A stretch of DNA of 64,000 nt from Alkaliphilus hydrothermalis (GCF_016908555.1 NZ_JAFBEE010000014.1:1-64000), one strand, 5' to 3'. Positions 1 through 8,160 are shown, numbered from the stretch's first letter. Made by a program: numbers and translations. The notes: a model not told the origin generated them from the sequence alone.

Positions 1-85
1 GCCCAAGACTCGCTATGAGTGATTTGCTAAATCTTTCTCAGCGGGGTTCCCACCCACTATATGGTGCGCCCTTTGCTTGGCGCAC
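1..85 (-). other. Probable 5' end of a group II intron (cut by window edge)
   Basis: Read on the minus strand from base 85, the sequence starts with GTGCG, the conserved 5' end of group II introns. It then forms a GTGCGCC/GGCGCAC hairpin (bases 64-85). Downstream are a GGGTGGGAACCCC stretch and a TAGCGAGTCTTGGGC stretch that resemble domain I of bacterial introns. The rest, including any maturase and domain V, would lie left of the window. The base before it ends a GACGGTTC repeat core, so the intron seems to sit inside that repeat. A different structured RNA is possible. The identification is by resemblance only. Confidence 0.45.
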
Positions 86-123
86 GAACCGTCCCTTTGA
101 CTCAAGAACGGTCCCTTTGACTC
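86..123. repeat. Two tandem copies of the GAACCGTCCC / GACTC dispersed repeat
   Basis: Two 18-bp units, 86-103 and 106-123, share the form GAAC[C/G]GTCCCTTTGACTC. The same core and the flanking GACTC occur at 9115-9142, 13715-13753 and 15154-15181. On the minus strand the second unit begins with GAGTC and ends in GGTTC directly before the putative intron. The matching GACTC on the other side is missing here, as if the intron had interrupted it. Confidence 0.75.
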
Positions 124-151
124 CTTTCGGCTCCTAAACTAGTTAGCTATT

Positions 152-2089
152 TTAATTATTTGATACTGGTGTCATTATATTGAAGTCTAAATTAATTATA
201 TCTTGTACCCATAAAAATAACTGCCACTTACAAATATCTCCTTCTACAATTATTTTCGAACTATCTGGTCTATTGTTAGTTGTTGCAATCTCATATAATG
301 TATCTTTTGACATCGTAACCGTTACCGCTGCATCTTCTGCAAGCTTATTATCTAAATATCTAAATATACCACGTTTCACCTCAGCTGAGGCTACTTCTTT
401 TTTATCTGGAATTACAAAATTTATTTTATAATCAAAATCTCCAGCCTTAAATCCATCTATTCTTATACTAAACAAGTATAATACATTCTCAAGAGGAATT
501 GCATTTAGTACATCTTCAGTTATGACAGAACGCTTTACTTTAATAATACCATGACGTAGTTCTTGTGCTCCTGTCAGGTATACATTTCTCCATGGACCTG
601 ATTCTGCAATATATGCTAATTGTTCTAGCGCATCTGCACAAAGTAACTTTGCATTTTTATTTTCAGAGTTAGCAAAGATAAGTTGTTTAGTAACCTCTGC
701 TACCCATTGATATTCTCCATCTTTAAAAGATTTCTTTGCTCTTTCTAATACTACATCCTCTCCACCCATATATTCTATATATTTCTTGGCTGATTCTTCT
801 GTGGGTAACTTATTTAGGTCTACCGGGTTTCCATTATACCAACCCATATATTTCTGATAAACTGCCTTTGAATTGTGATTTACCGTTCCATAAAATGAAC
901 TATTATACCATTCATCGCTCAAACTCTCTGGAAGTTTTACCATCCTACCAATATCCTCTAATGTATATCCTTTGTTTATTAACCTGAGGGTCTGGTCATT
1001 TATATATTGATATAAATCTCTTTGTTTTTCCATATATTCTATACAATACTTATTACCAAATCTTGGCCAAGTATGCACTTCAAAGATAGATGTTAAACTA
1101 TCTCCCCACAAGTCTATAGCTTTTTGAATATCTTTAGCCCATGCAACAGGATCTCTTACCTCCGCTCCCCTTAAAGTATATATATTATGGAGCGTTGCGC
1201 TACAATTTTCTGCAATGCATAAAGATTTTTCGCTTGGTATATATATATCCATTTCTGAAGGTGCTTCGGTATCCTCAGTCAATAGAAACTGCATAACAAC
1301 TCCATCTATTTCTTTTTCTACATATTCCTGATTAGCAATTGGAGATATTTCATGTACACTGTTTATAAAGGTTGTTGTTCCTGAAGATACATACTTCCCA
1401 ATTCCACAATCTATTTGACCTTTTTCATCTCGTGGTAGCACTTCGCCATACATATATATTCCACGTCTTGACATCGCAATTCCAGCGTTTACATTTTCCT
1501 CTATAACTGCATCTGTAAATCCTTTTGGAGCATACACTTTAATACCTTTTTCTGCATTACTATTTAAAACACCTATAATTCCTCCGTAGTGATCTACATG
1601 ACTATGGGTAAATATTACTGCACTTATAGGTATATCTTTAAAATATTCATTAGCTAAATCTATTGCAGCTTCTGCTGTTTCCTGTGATGTTAAACAGTCA
1701 ATTACAATCCAACCAGTTTCCCCTCTTACAAGGCTTAGATTTGCAAGATCAAACCCTCTAACCTGATATATTTTGTCTGAAACTTTAAATAAACCTGCAT
1801 TTAGATTCATCTTACCCTGTTCCCAAAGCTTTGGGTTAACAGTATGTGGCATTTTTTCCTTCAGTAAAAAGTCATATCTTTCTAAATCCCAAACAGGTAA
1901 TGATGATTGATTGCTTCTAATAATAGGTAACTCCTTTTTAACGACTACGTTCTTTTTAGATAGCTCTTCATCTATCTTTAATTTATCCCAGTTTATATTA
2001 TCGTAAATTTCTTCATTTATTAGACGTGTTTTAAGTGTTGCATCTTTTCTTAAAGTGTTTAAGTCCTTCTTGCTTTTTTTATTGCTCAT
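152..2089 (-). CDS. Alkyl sulfatase, BDS1/SdsA1-like metallo-beta-lactamase-fold hydrolase
   Basis: This 645-residue protein matches linear alkylsulfatases that hydrolyse sulfate esters such as dodecyl sulfate, releasing alcohol and sulfate. The metallo-beta-lactamase motif THSHVDH is at residues 161-167, giving zinc ligands His162, His164, Asp166 and His167. Further likely ligands are Glu294 in AENC and His339 in FEVHTW. The C-terminal 130 residues fit the SCP2-like sterol/alkyl-binding domain of the family. There is no signal peptide, so it is probably cytoplasmic, unlike Pseudomonas SdsA1. The ATG follows a good AGGGAGGTG site. It stands alone on the minus strand, left of the rlmH-linked accessory region. 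Substrate range is inferred from the family. Confidence 0.88.
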   Translation of the reverse strand: MSNKKSKKDLNTLRKDATLKTRLINEEIYDNINWDKLKIDEELSKKNVVVKKELPIIRSNQSSLPVWDLERYDFLLKEKMPHTVNPKLWEQGKMNLNAGLFKVSDKIYQVRGFDLANLSLVRGETGWIVIDCLTSQETAEAAIDLANEYFKDIPISAVIFTHSHVDHYGGIIGVLNSNAEKGIKVYAPKGFTDAVIEENVNAGIAMSRRGIYMYGEVLPRDEKGQIDCGIGKYVSSGTTTFINSVHEISPIANQEYVEKEIDGVVMQFLLTEDTEAPSEMDIYIPSEKSLCIAENCSATLHNIYTLRGAEVRDPVAWAKDIQKAIDLWGDSLTSIFEVHTWPRFGNKYCIEYMEKQRDLYQYINDQTLRLINKGYTLEDIGRMVKLPESLSDEWYNSSFYGTVNHNSKAVYQKYMGWYNGNPVDLNKLPTEESAKKYIEYMGGEDVVLERAKKSFKDGEYQWVAEVTKQLIFANSENKNAKLLCADALEQLAYIAESGPWRNVYLTGAQELRHGIIKVKRSVITEDVLNAIPLENVLYLFSIRIDGFKAGDFDYKINFVIPDKKEVASAEVKRGIFRYLDNKLAEDAAVTVTMSKDTLYEIATTNNRPDSSKIIVEGDICKWQLFLWVQDIINLDFNIMTPVSNN

Positions 2090-2249
2090 ATTGACACCTC
2101 CCTAAATTATATTTATGCTGTCTATATGTTTATTGTGTTAGTAATCGATATATGCAACTTTTAAGTTAGTTAAAAAGTTATTATATTGCTTTTTACTTCA
2201 ATTTATATTCTATTGTATGTATTGATATCACTAAGTTGCAAAAAAAACC

Positions 2250-2274
2250 GCCATTGCTTGTGGTAGGTTTCTCC
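2250..2274 (-). repeat. Degenerate rlmH-3'-end-like site (weak)
   Basis: On the minus strand this stretch reads GGA GAA ACC TAC CAC AAG, encoding GETYHK. That resembles the RlmH C-terminus GEPYHK encoded at 15291-15311. It is followed by GGCGGTTTT, like the copy at 2784. At the DNA level only 15 of 25 bases match the 2784 copy. The preceding in-frame codons give ILN before GETYHK, against IIK in rlmH. It may be an old attachment-site remnant from another host's rlmH, or chance. Confidence 0.3.
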
Positions 2275-2415
2275 ATTTAATATTTATCCCATCAACGATA
2301 TTGTCATCCATTTATTTTTTGAATTATATCTTGAATTTGAACTAAGGTTTTATATTTTGTATAATAAAATAAGAACAAAACTGTGTTTAAATATGAACGG
2401 GGAGGAAAAATAGAT

Positions 2416-2619
2416 ATGTCAGTCATTACTTTTATCATTGTTGGCTGGATTCTTAGCTGGTTTCAATTCGAACGGTTGATTATCCAAGCTTTTAAAGAGT
2501 TGTTTGGTAAAGAAATAACTAAGGCAACTTATTATTTTGTGTTTTTTTGTATAGGGATTTTTGGTGAAATTGTTTTACTCTTTCAAGGTGCTTATTATCA
2601 ATACTTCTTGCATAGATGA
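2416..2619 (+). CDS. Small hypothetical membrane protein
   Basis: A 67-residue protein with two hydrophobic segments, about residues 2-22 and 38-58, and charged residues between them (KELFGKEITK). The ATG at 2416 is chosen because GGGGAGG (2399-2405) lies ten bases upstream. A reading frame open back to 2383 has no ribosome binding site. I do not recognise a family. It is one of the few plus-strand genes here and lies between two possible rlmH-like sites, so it may be part of a small inserted segment. Confidence 0.65.
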   Translation: MSVITFIIVGWILSWFQFERLIIQAFKELFGKEITKATYYFVFFCIGIFGEIVLLFQGAYYQYFLHR

Positions 2620-2635
2620 CTTAACAGCTTACTGA

Positions 2636-2694
2636 GAATATTTTCAAAATATTCCCTTAAGACGACTTTAAGGAACCCTAGATGAGGTTCCTTA
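2636..2694. other. Two hairpins after the small membrane protein gene
   Basis: A perfect palindrome GAATATTTT/AAAATATTC lies at 2636-2654. A second stem, TTTAAGGAACC paired with GGTTCCTTAAA, lies at 2668-2694. Neither has a clear T-run on the plus strand, so they are weak terminator candidates. The rest of 2620-2975 holds only the rlmH-like site at 2784 and no gene that I can see. Confidence 0.45.
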
Positions 2695-2783
2695 AAAAAT
2701 GAGGTAATATCAACAGTATTCTTAAGCATAGCCTTTAATTTAGATCCCTCTCTATATTGAAAAACTAAAATTCAGAGAAAACC

Positions 2784-2808
2784 GCAGTCACTTATGATAC
2801 GGCTCACC
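2784..2808 (-). repeat. Duplicate of the rlmH 3' end (candidate attachment site)
   Basis: This 25-bp segment matches rlmH's own 3' end at 15287-15311 at 22 of 25 positions, in the same orientation. All three differences are transitions. On the minus strand it reads GGT GAG CCG TAT CAT AAG TGA, encoding GEPYHK and a stop, exactly the RlmH C-terminal residues. No rlmH body precedes it, only AT-rich spacer. Short direct repeats of the rlmH end are the hallmark of SCC-type cassettes in staphylococci. The parallel is inference; the repeat itself is directly visible. Confidence 0.7.
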
Positions 2809-2975
2809 GTAATTATATAATCGACAAACATATCTTACTATATGTGTATACTCATTAGGGGAAGCTTGTTAAGCTCCCCCTCTTTTTTTACACATTAAGG
2901 AATATTTATTAACCTTATATAGTAGTAAGACAATATAGTAATACCTAAAAATTTTATATAATGATTTTTGTCTTC

Positions 2976-3188
2976 CTATTCAACCCAAATAATTCCAAAT
3001 GTATAAAGTATACCTAAAGCTATTAGAATTATGCCAACAATGCTATGAAAAATATATACTTTCTTTTTCCATAATATTTCAGAGCGTTTTACAAAAATCT
3101 GATATAATTTATTTTCACTCTTTGTAACACTGAAAACCAAAAATAATACACCTATAATTGTCATTATTACTCCAAAAAATACATCCAC
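2976..3188 (-). CDS. Small two-helix membrane protein related to the N-terminus of the DUF4846 protein
   Basis: A 70-residue protein with hydrophobic segments at about 4-22 and 47-68. It is plainly related to the first 70 residues of the protein at 5342-6382. Shared features are an N-terminal helix ending before KSEN, then YxxFVxR, LLW or ILW, and a second helix with VGIIxxxL. It therefore looks like a stand-alone copy of that membrane anchor. The GTG start follows a strong GGGAGGGGG site. The function is unknown. The gene sits just right of the duplicated rlmH end. Confidence 0.72.
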   Translation of the reverse strand: MDVFFGVIMTIIGVLFLVFSVTKSENKLYQIFVKRSEILWKKKVYIFHSIVGIILIALGILYTFGIIWVE

Positions 3189-3266
3189 AAAAATCCCCCT
3201 CCCGCACTCTAATTTACTTTAGAAACTAAATAACGTTACCGTTAAATGTTTCACACCTACAATATA

Positions 3267-3716
3267 TTAGGTTTCTGATAGTTTTTTAATCTTTTCAACA
3301 TGTGTCTTTACTACAGAAGAATCGTTCCCCATCATTCTCATCATTATCTTTGCAAAAAACTTCATTGGTCTATTTGTTGTAGAATATACTAAATGAGTTT
3401 TATTTTCATCAACTTTTTTTAGCACATATTTCACAGTTATATCAAACCAATTACCTAGCTCAAATCCAATCTCAAACATTTTGTTATTATCGTCTTCTAG
3501 ATAATCCTTTACTTCAACTACATACTCCATAACTTTCCTACCTTCTTTGTATTCTTGAAGGTATCTAGAGCCTATACGTTTTTCAGTTTCTTCTATTACC
3601 TTACTTGATATAATTTTAGGATCCAACTTCTTTAAATTTTCTTCACTTCCATCAATTACTTTCCATACTGTCTCAATGGGCGCATTTATTTCTATTTCCT
3701 CTGTCCACGTTTTCAT
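3267..3716 (-). CDS. SRPBCC / polyketide cyclase-like protein
   Basis: A protein of about 149 residues. The N-terminus MKTWTEEIEINAPIETVWKVI is typical of the SRPBCC (START-like) fold, which forms a hydrophobic ligand pocket. A C-terminal helix with THVEKIKKL fits the family. The start at 3716 follows AGGAGGGAACTTT. An upstream in-frame extension to 3770 lacks a ribosome binding site. The ligand cannot be told from sequence. It is transcribed on its own, left of the TetR gene. Confidence 0.72.
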   Translation of the reverse strand: MKTWTEEIEINAPIETVWKVIDGSEENLKKLDPKIISSKVIEETEKRIGSRYLQEYKEGRKVMEYVVEVKDYLEDDNNKMFEIGFELGNWFDITVKYVLKKVDENKTHLVYSTTNRPMKFFAKIMMRMMGNDSSVVKTHVEKIKKLSET

Positions 3717-3988
3717 AAAGTTCCCTCCTAGACACTGCCATTTTATTTTGATTTTACCCTTTAAATACATATAAAAACATATTTCAATAAGACTAATTCA
3801 TTATAATTCTACTTTGCTTTATATCTTCTTTCTTATTGAAAAAAGTAACATCCGCATATATAGCATAAATTTATCATAGTGCTTTACACCCTCCGGAATC
3901 AAAGATCTTAAAAACAGGTGTTGAAAAGTTGCTTGTTGTAATTCAACGCTTGATTCAGATGTGTTCTTGTTCGTAATTCAAATAGAAA

Positions 3989-4016
3989 AGAGATGATTTA
4001 CTTAAAAACCATCCCT
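3989..4016 (-). terminator. Probable terminator of the flavin protein / TetR operon
   Basis: On the minus strand AGGGATGG pairs with TCATCTCT around a short loop, followed by TTTTC. It lies just downstream of the TetR stop codon at 4037. Confidence 0.5.
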
Positions 4017-4036
4017 TACTAAAATATATTGCATTC

Positions 4037-4576
4037 TTATATAACTAAAATACTATAAAAAGTGTACTTATTAAATATTTCGAAATGAACATCATTCTTG
4101 TCCAGCTTTGATAAAAGCATTGTACCTTCAAAAGCAGCTATTAATGCCTTAGCTTTTTCATGTGAATTTGCCACCTTTTCTTCCTCTAATACTTCTATTA
4201 TCCATCTTTCTAAAATATTGTACCATTCTAAAAGCTTTAATCTAAATCTTTCATTCTCGTCTGATAATTCTAATATTAGGTTTCCTACAGGACAACCACG
4301 TTTCAAGCTAAGTTCAATTAAACGATTAAAGAATATATTAAAGAATTGATTTATTCCTTCTATTGATTTTTCTACTTGATTTAGACAGTTGGTTGTATCA
4401 GCTATATAAAAATCTATGATAGATAAGCCTAGTTCTTCCTTACTTTTAAAGTAATGATAAAAAGATCCTTTAGGCACATTCACTTCATCAAGTATAGCCT
4501 TAATCCCAACATTATTATAACCTTTTTCATGTATAAGTCTTGCAGCAGTAAACAATAAAGTTTCTCTTTTATTCAT
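4037..4576 (-). CDS. TetR/AcrR family transcriptional regulator
   Basis: A repressor of about 179 residues. The N-terminal helix-turn-helix spans roughly residues 4-48, with the TetR signature GIKAILDEVNVPKGSFYHYFKSKEEL. The C-terminal part is the ligand-binding helical domain, of the kind often found in regulators of drug or redox genes. The start at 4576 has an AAGGTGA site; the frame is open further upstream without one. It is the second gene after a flavin-binding protein (4638-5087) and probably represses that operon through the palindrome at 5114-5128. The inducer is unknown. Confidence 0.85.
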   Translation of the reverse strand: MNKRETLLFTAARLIHEKGYNNVGIKAILDEVNVPKGSFYHYFKSKEELGLSIIDFYIADTTNCLNQVEKSIEGINQFFNIFFNRLIELSLKRGCPVGNLILELSDENERFRLKLLEWYNILERWIIEVLEEEKVANSHEKAKALIAAFEGTMLLSKLDKNDVHFEIFNKYTFYSILVI

Positions 4577-4637
4577 CACGTCACCTTCACTTCCTATCGT
4601 GATAATTATAGAGAAATAATGCTTTATTGTCAAATCT

Positions 4638-5087
4638 TTAGTAGTTAAATATATCTACGTGACCAAATCCTAAGCTGTTATCAGTAACTTTAACTTCTTT
4701 AAGATCTATTCTAAACAAACTCATCATTGAAGGATCACCTGGTAAGTCTTTTAAAAATGGATATTTGGTGATAAGTAGTCCCATAGCCTTTTGTATTTCT
4801 TCAGGTGAATCTAACTCTGTTGTAACACCTGTCCCTCTTATGTATTGAATCTGAGCAAGTTCTTCGATAGAATTAGCCGTCTTATCTACAACTACATATA
4901 CCTTGTTATTCTTAGCAAGCTCTTTAACTTTGTTCGTTTCTTTAAATGTAGTAAAGTAAATTTTCGACTCATCCTCTTCATCATTTGCAAAATCTACTGA
5001 TCTTACATTTGGAAATCCATTTTCATCTAATGTAGCTAATCTTAATAATTCATGTGATTCTAGAATTTTTTTGATTTTATTTCTCAT
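4638..5087 (-). CDS. Pyridoxamine 5'-phosphate oxidase-like FMN-binding split-barrel protein
   Basis: A 149-residue protein of the PNPOx-like family. The segment RLATLDENGFPNVRSVDF (about residues 16-33) is the first strand pair, which binds FMN. YFTTFKETNKVKELAKNNKV is the characteristic next block. Members bind FMN, or sometimes F420 or haem, and often act as small flavin reductases. Several clostridial members are annotated as NimA-like, but that is not demonstrated here. It is the first gene of an operon with the TetR regulator, 61 bases apart, under a strong promoter that carries an operator-like palindrome. Confidence 0.8.
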   Translation of the reverse strand: MRNKIKKILESHELLRLATLDENGFPNVRSVDFANDEEDESKIYFTTFKETNKVKELAKNNKVYVVVDKTANSIEELAQIQYIRGTGVTTELDSPEEIQKAMGLLITKYPFLKDLPGDPSMMSLFRIDLKEVKVTDNSLGFGHVDIFNY

Positions 5088-5113
5088 GATAATCCTCCAT
5101 TCATAATAATTAA

Positions 5114-5128
5114 TAGACCAGTCGTCTA
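5114..5128. promoter_or_regulatory. Candidate TetR operator
   Basis: The 15-bp palindrome TAGACCAGTCGTCTA has arms TAGAC and GTCTA, the typical form of TetR-family operators. It lies a few bases downstream of the -10 element of the promoter that drives the flavin protein and the TetR gene, an ideal place for autorepression. Confidence 0.6.
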
Positions 5129-5132
5129 GTTA

Positions 5133-5161
5133 ATAATATAATTTTTATCTTAACTTGTCAA
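5133..5161 (-). promoter_or_regulatory. Sigma-A-type promoter of the flavin protein / TetR operon
   Basis: On the minus strand a perfect TTGACA (5156-5161) is followed by 17 bases and TATTAT (5133-5138). The gene start is 46 bases further on. Confidence 0.7.
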
Positions 5162-5341
5162 TATTAAATTTCAGAGAATTTATTAAAGTTTTAGTAGAAA
5201 CATGATAATACTACCCAGTAATATCTACAAAAACCCAATATAGCTTTATAGTCAAGTTTTTTTGCTTCTTCCATAGATTAAGTAATTAACAATTAACTTA
5301 TATCTTCTTCGAACATCCTTCGACTAAGTAAAATTGATTCT

Positions 5342-6382
5342 TTAAGGAAACCTTTTTAAGTCACTTCTTTTAAATGTCCATTCAGGAGTAGGGATTATCT
5401 CTTCCTCAAAGTTTAAAGAGTACCATGGACTCAAGTCCCTGTCAATGGGATTTACTAATATTTGTGTCTCTTGGGCTGGCATGTAACTTTGGGCCAATAA
5501 AAATAATTTTTCCCCTGTAGTTTCATTAAATGCCATATCTACTACAACTACTGCGTGACCAGGACTACCTCCTTGAATGAATATATCTCCAATCTCTATT
5601 TCATTTAAATCAACTGAGATTAATTCATTTTCTAATGAAATTGTACCCCCATAGGCAAAAATAATATCCATATAACGCCTAAAGTCTTGATATGTATTAG
5701 AAGGTTCTGATTTTTTAACCCAAAAACTTCGATTCCCTTCCAAAGCAATGCGGTACCCTTCCATCCATTTACTATAATCTACCCTAAATCCATTTGTAAA
5801 ATTAAAGTGTATCTTATCATAGGAACCGATTCCGTACAAATACTCTCCTCTAAGACGCATTATTGCATCTGCACACTGCTGTAGATCTCGATCACTTATT
5901 TCCATATCAACTACTGCCATGTAGACATTTGATTTATTTTTCTCAGCACCATTATAATAAAGCACAGGCGAGCCATGGGGCTTTAATGGGAGAGTTCTTA
6001 AATATTCAGCAAAGGAGCCCTCTTCCACAGTAACCCTTTGAAAACCTATGGGTGGCAATATCCTTGTCCTAATGGTCCCTCCATCCTCCATGATAAGAGA
6101 CTGCTTCGGCAATTGTGTTTCTAGCATTTTATCTGCCTTCATTTCCTGATCATCAGTATTCGGCATTTCTCCATGAAAACCCCATACGCCAATAAAAAAC
6201 AGAGAGCTAAGCCCCATCACAATAATCCCTACTAATAAAAGGAATGCATGCGCATTGTGTCCCCACAATAATTTTGCACGAGCCACAAATAGCTTGTAGA
6301 CAAAATTTTCACTTTTTTTCAGTGCACTAATAAACGTAAAAAAACCTATTATCGCCATTAGTGTTCCCCATAAATAGTTCAT
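5342..6382 (-). CDS. DUF4846 family protein with N-terminal membrane anchor
   Basis: A 346-residue protein. Residues 1-70 form two membrane helices related to the small protein at 2976-3188. Residues from about 95 onward are predicted to lie outside the membrane and match DUF4846. Recognisable parts are the IGFQRVTVEEGSFAEYLRTLPL block and, near the end, GDIFIQGGSPGHAVVVVD. The latter contains a conserved histidine, suggesting a papain-like or NlpC-like hydrolase fold (inference). The ATG follows AAAAGGAGG. It is a single gene. The combination of this anchor with DUF4846 and a free-standing anchor copy nearby is unusual. Confidence 0.75.
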   Translation of the reverse strand: MNYLWGTLMAIIGFFTFISALKKSENFVYKLFVARAKLLWGHNAHAFLLLVGIIVMGLSSLFFIGVWGFHGEMPNTDDQEMKADKMLETQLPKQSLIMEDGGTIRTRILPPIGFQRVTVEEGSFAEYLRTLPLKPHGSPVLYYNGAEKNKSNVYMAVVDMEISDRDLQQCADAIMRLRGEYLYGIGSYDKIHFNFTNGFRVDYSKWMEGYRIALEGNRSFWVKKSEPSNTYQDFRRYMDIIFAYGGTISLENELISVDLNEIEIGDIFIQGGSPGHAVVVVDMAFNETTGEKLFLLAQSYMPAQETQILVNPIDRDLSPWYSLNFEEEIIPTPEWTFKRSDLKRFP

Positions 6383-6430
6383 TAATTTTCCTCCTTTTAC
6401 TCTAGATTTACTATTTCGCTCATAAAGATA

Positions 6431-6486
6431 AAAAACCGACGTTTCTTATAATACTGCTCACAGTATTGCTGTAACTGCGGTTTTTT
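6431..6486 (-). terminator. Strong bidirectional-type terminator, partly similar to the rlmH 3' end
   Basis: The outer stem AAAACCG/CGGTTTT encloses an inner stem AATACTG/CAGTATT, with T-runs on both strands. It should end transcription of the MarR gene. The left half (6438-6462) also matches the rlmH-like site at 2784-2808 at 18 of 25 positions in the same orientation, and AAAACC precedes the match in both. It could be a diverged third attachment site, or the match may be chance within a hairpin. Confidence 0.7.
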
Positions 6487-6565
6487 ATGTATTTGCTCCT
6501 TCTATTCCTATACTGTATAGTGTAGTTTTAATAATAACAGATTTCCCAATAGATTGAATAACTAC

Positions 6566-7000
6566 TTACTCTAAATCAAAGTTATTATTAAGCTTCTTTA
6601 ACAACTTGAGTAATACTTCTCTCTCTTCTATGGAAAAATTTTTATATGCTGTTAAATAAACCTCTTTAGAAATATCATTAAATTTATCTTCCACTTCTCT
6701 ACCTTTTTCAGTTGTTTTTACGTAGGTCACTCTTCTATCTTCTTTAGATTTTTCTGTCTTTACATATCCTAATTTTGATAATTTGTTAACCAATGCTGTA
6801 ATAGTAGACTTATCTTTCCCTATTAATTGCCCTATTTCTTTCATACTTAATTTCCCATTATTATCATATAATGCTGTGAGTATATTTCCATATGAAGGCG
6901 CTAAATCACCCATTTCTTTTTCTTTCAATCTTCTTTCAATGAAGTCAGTCATTTTTTTCTTCGTTTTACTTATAAAATATACAATATATTTATCCTTCAT
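6566..7000 (-). CDS. MarR family transcriptional regulator
   Basis: A winged helix-turn-helix regulator of about 144 residues. The core reads LSMKEIGQLIGKDKSTITALVNKLSKLGYVKTEKSKEDRRVTYVKTTEKG, with the wing DRRVTYV typical of MarR proteins. The start at 7000 has AGGAG at the correct distance; an upstream ATG at 7045 lacks a site. It is divergent from the oxidoreductase gene at 7159. The shared spacer contains the palindrome ATATAGTTT/AAACTATAT over the oxidoreductase -35 box, so it most likely represses that gene. Confidence 0.86.
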   Translation of the reverse strand: MKDKYIVYFISKTKKKMTDFIERRLKEKEMGDLAPSYGNILTALYDNNGKLSMKEIGQLIGKDKSTITALVNKLSKLGYVKTEKSKEDRRVTYVKTTEKGREVEDKFNDISKEVYLTAYKNFSIEEREVLLKLLKKLNNNFDLE

Positions 7001-7081
7001 AATCAGACTCCTATTCCCCTGTATAATTTTAATTGCTTTATTCAATTATAATATTAGTAAAACTATTAATCAATTTACAAA

Positions 7082-7105
7082 ATATAGTTTTACATTAAAC
7101 TATAT
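7082..7105. promoter_or_regulatory. Candidate MarR operator overlapping the -35 box
   Basis: The palindrome has arms ATATAGTTT and AAACTATAT separated by six bases. One further half-site, AAACTATAT, lies at 7130-7138. It covers TTTACA (7089-7094), the -35 element of the promoter, whose -10 box is TATAAT at 7112-7117 after a 17-base spacer. Confidence 0.55.
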
Positions 7106-7158
7106 TCCTGATATAATTAGTTTGATATAAAACTATATTTCTTGAAAGGAGTTTTACA

Positions 7159-8160
7159 GTGAATAAAAATAAATTTAAATCAATGTTAGTGTCAGCAATT
7201 GACGAAAAAGTATTTCAAAGGGAGATTATAACGAGACAAGTCAAAGATCTTCCAAAAGGAGATATACTAATAAATGTAAAATATTCTTCGCTAAACTATA
7301 AAGACGCTCTTTCAGCTACAGGAAATAAAGGAGTAACTAGAAATTATCCCCATACTCCCGGAATTGATGCTGCTGGTGTTGTTGTAGAAAGTATCAATGA
7401 TACTTTTAAAATTGGAGATGAAGTTATTGTAACTGGATATGATTTAGGAATGAATACATCAGGAGGCTATGGAGAGTATATTAGAGTTCCTGCTGATTGG
7501 GTTGTTAAACTTCCTGAAAATCTTTCTCTTAGAGAGAGTATGATATTTGGTACAGCTGGATTTACTGCTGCTTTATCAGTTTATAAATTAGTAAACTCAG
7601 ATGTTAAACCTAAAGACGGAGATATATTAGTAACAGGCGCAACAGGCGGAGTAGGTAGTATAGCTATCTCCATCTTAAATAGAATTGGCTATAATGTCAT
7701 CGCTGCTACAGGAAAAGCTGACGAAAAAGAAATGCTATTAAGACTCGGTGCAAAAGATATAGTTGATAGAAAAGAGATAGATGACAAATCTGAAAGAGCT
7801 CTTTCAAAGGGTCGATGGGCCGGTGTAGTAGATACAGTAGGTGGAAATATATTAGCTACAGCCATTAAATCCACTAATTATGGTGGTATTGTAACATGCT
7901 GTGGAAATGTCGCATCTCATGAATTTTTAACGTCAGTTTATCCATTTATTTTGCGGGGAGTAACATTATTTGGAATTGATTCTGTTCAATGTCCTATGGC
8001 TATTAGACTAAAAATTTGGAATGCTTTATCCTCAGATTGGAAGCCTGATAATTTGAATGATAATGTAGATGAAATATCTTTAGAAGGATTAAGTACAAAA
8101 ATAGATATGATATTAGCAGGTAAGCACAAAGGTAGAACTATAGTTAATCTTGAATTATAA
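7159..8160 (+). CDS. YhdH/YhfP family quinone oxidoreductase (acryloyl-CoA reductase-like)
   Basis: A 333-residue zinc-free medium-chain reductase. Visible features are the N-terminal GroES-like fold with YSSLNYKDALS, the family motif HTPGIDAAGVV, and the Rossmann NADPH site VTGATGGVGSIAISIL around residue 160. Related enzymes (E. coli YhdH/AcuI) reduce acryloyl-CoA or quinone-like substrates. The true substrate is not known here. A GTG start follows AAAGGAG. It is likely controlled by the divergent MarR regulator. A good terminator follows at 8209-8244. Confidence 0.86.
   Translation: MNKNKFKSMLVSAIDEKVFQREIITRQVKDLPKGDILINVKYSSLNYKDALSATGNKGVTRNYPHTPGIDAAGVVVESINDTFKIGDEVIVTGYDLGMNTSGGYGEYIRVPADWVVKLPENLSLRESMIFGTAGFTAALSVYKLVNSDVKPKDGDILVTGATGGVGSIAISILNRIGYNVIAATGKADEKEMLLRLGAKDIVDRKEIDDKSERALSKGRWAGVVDTVGGNILATAIKSTNYGGIVTCCGNVASHEFLTSVYPFILRGVTLFGIDSVQCPMAIRLKIWNALSSDWKPDNLNDNVDEISLEGLSTKIDMILAGKHKGRTIVNLEL

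Noticed and set aside
1..85. 6S RNA or another housekeeping RNA at the left edge
   Set aside because: The GTGCG start, the adjoining hairpin and the placement inside a repeat fit a group II intron better, although this is not certain.
2668..2694. Terminator for the small membrane protein gene
   Set aside because: A good stem, but no T-run on the plus strand; listed only as a hairpin.
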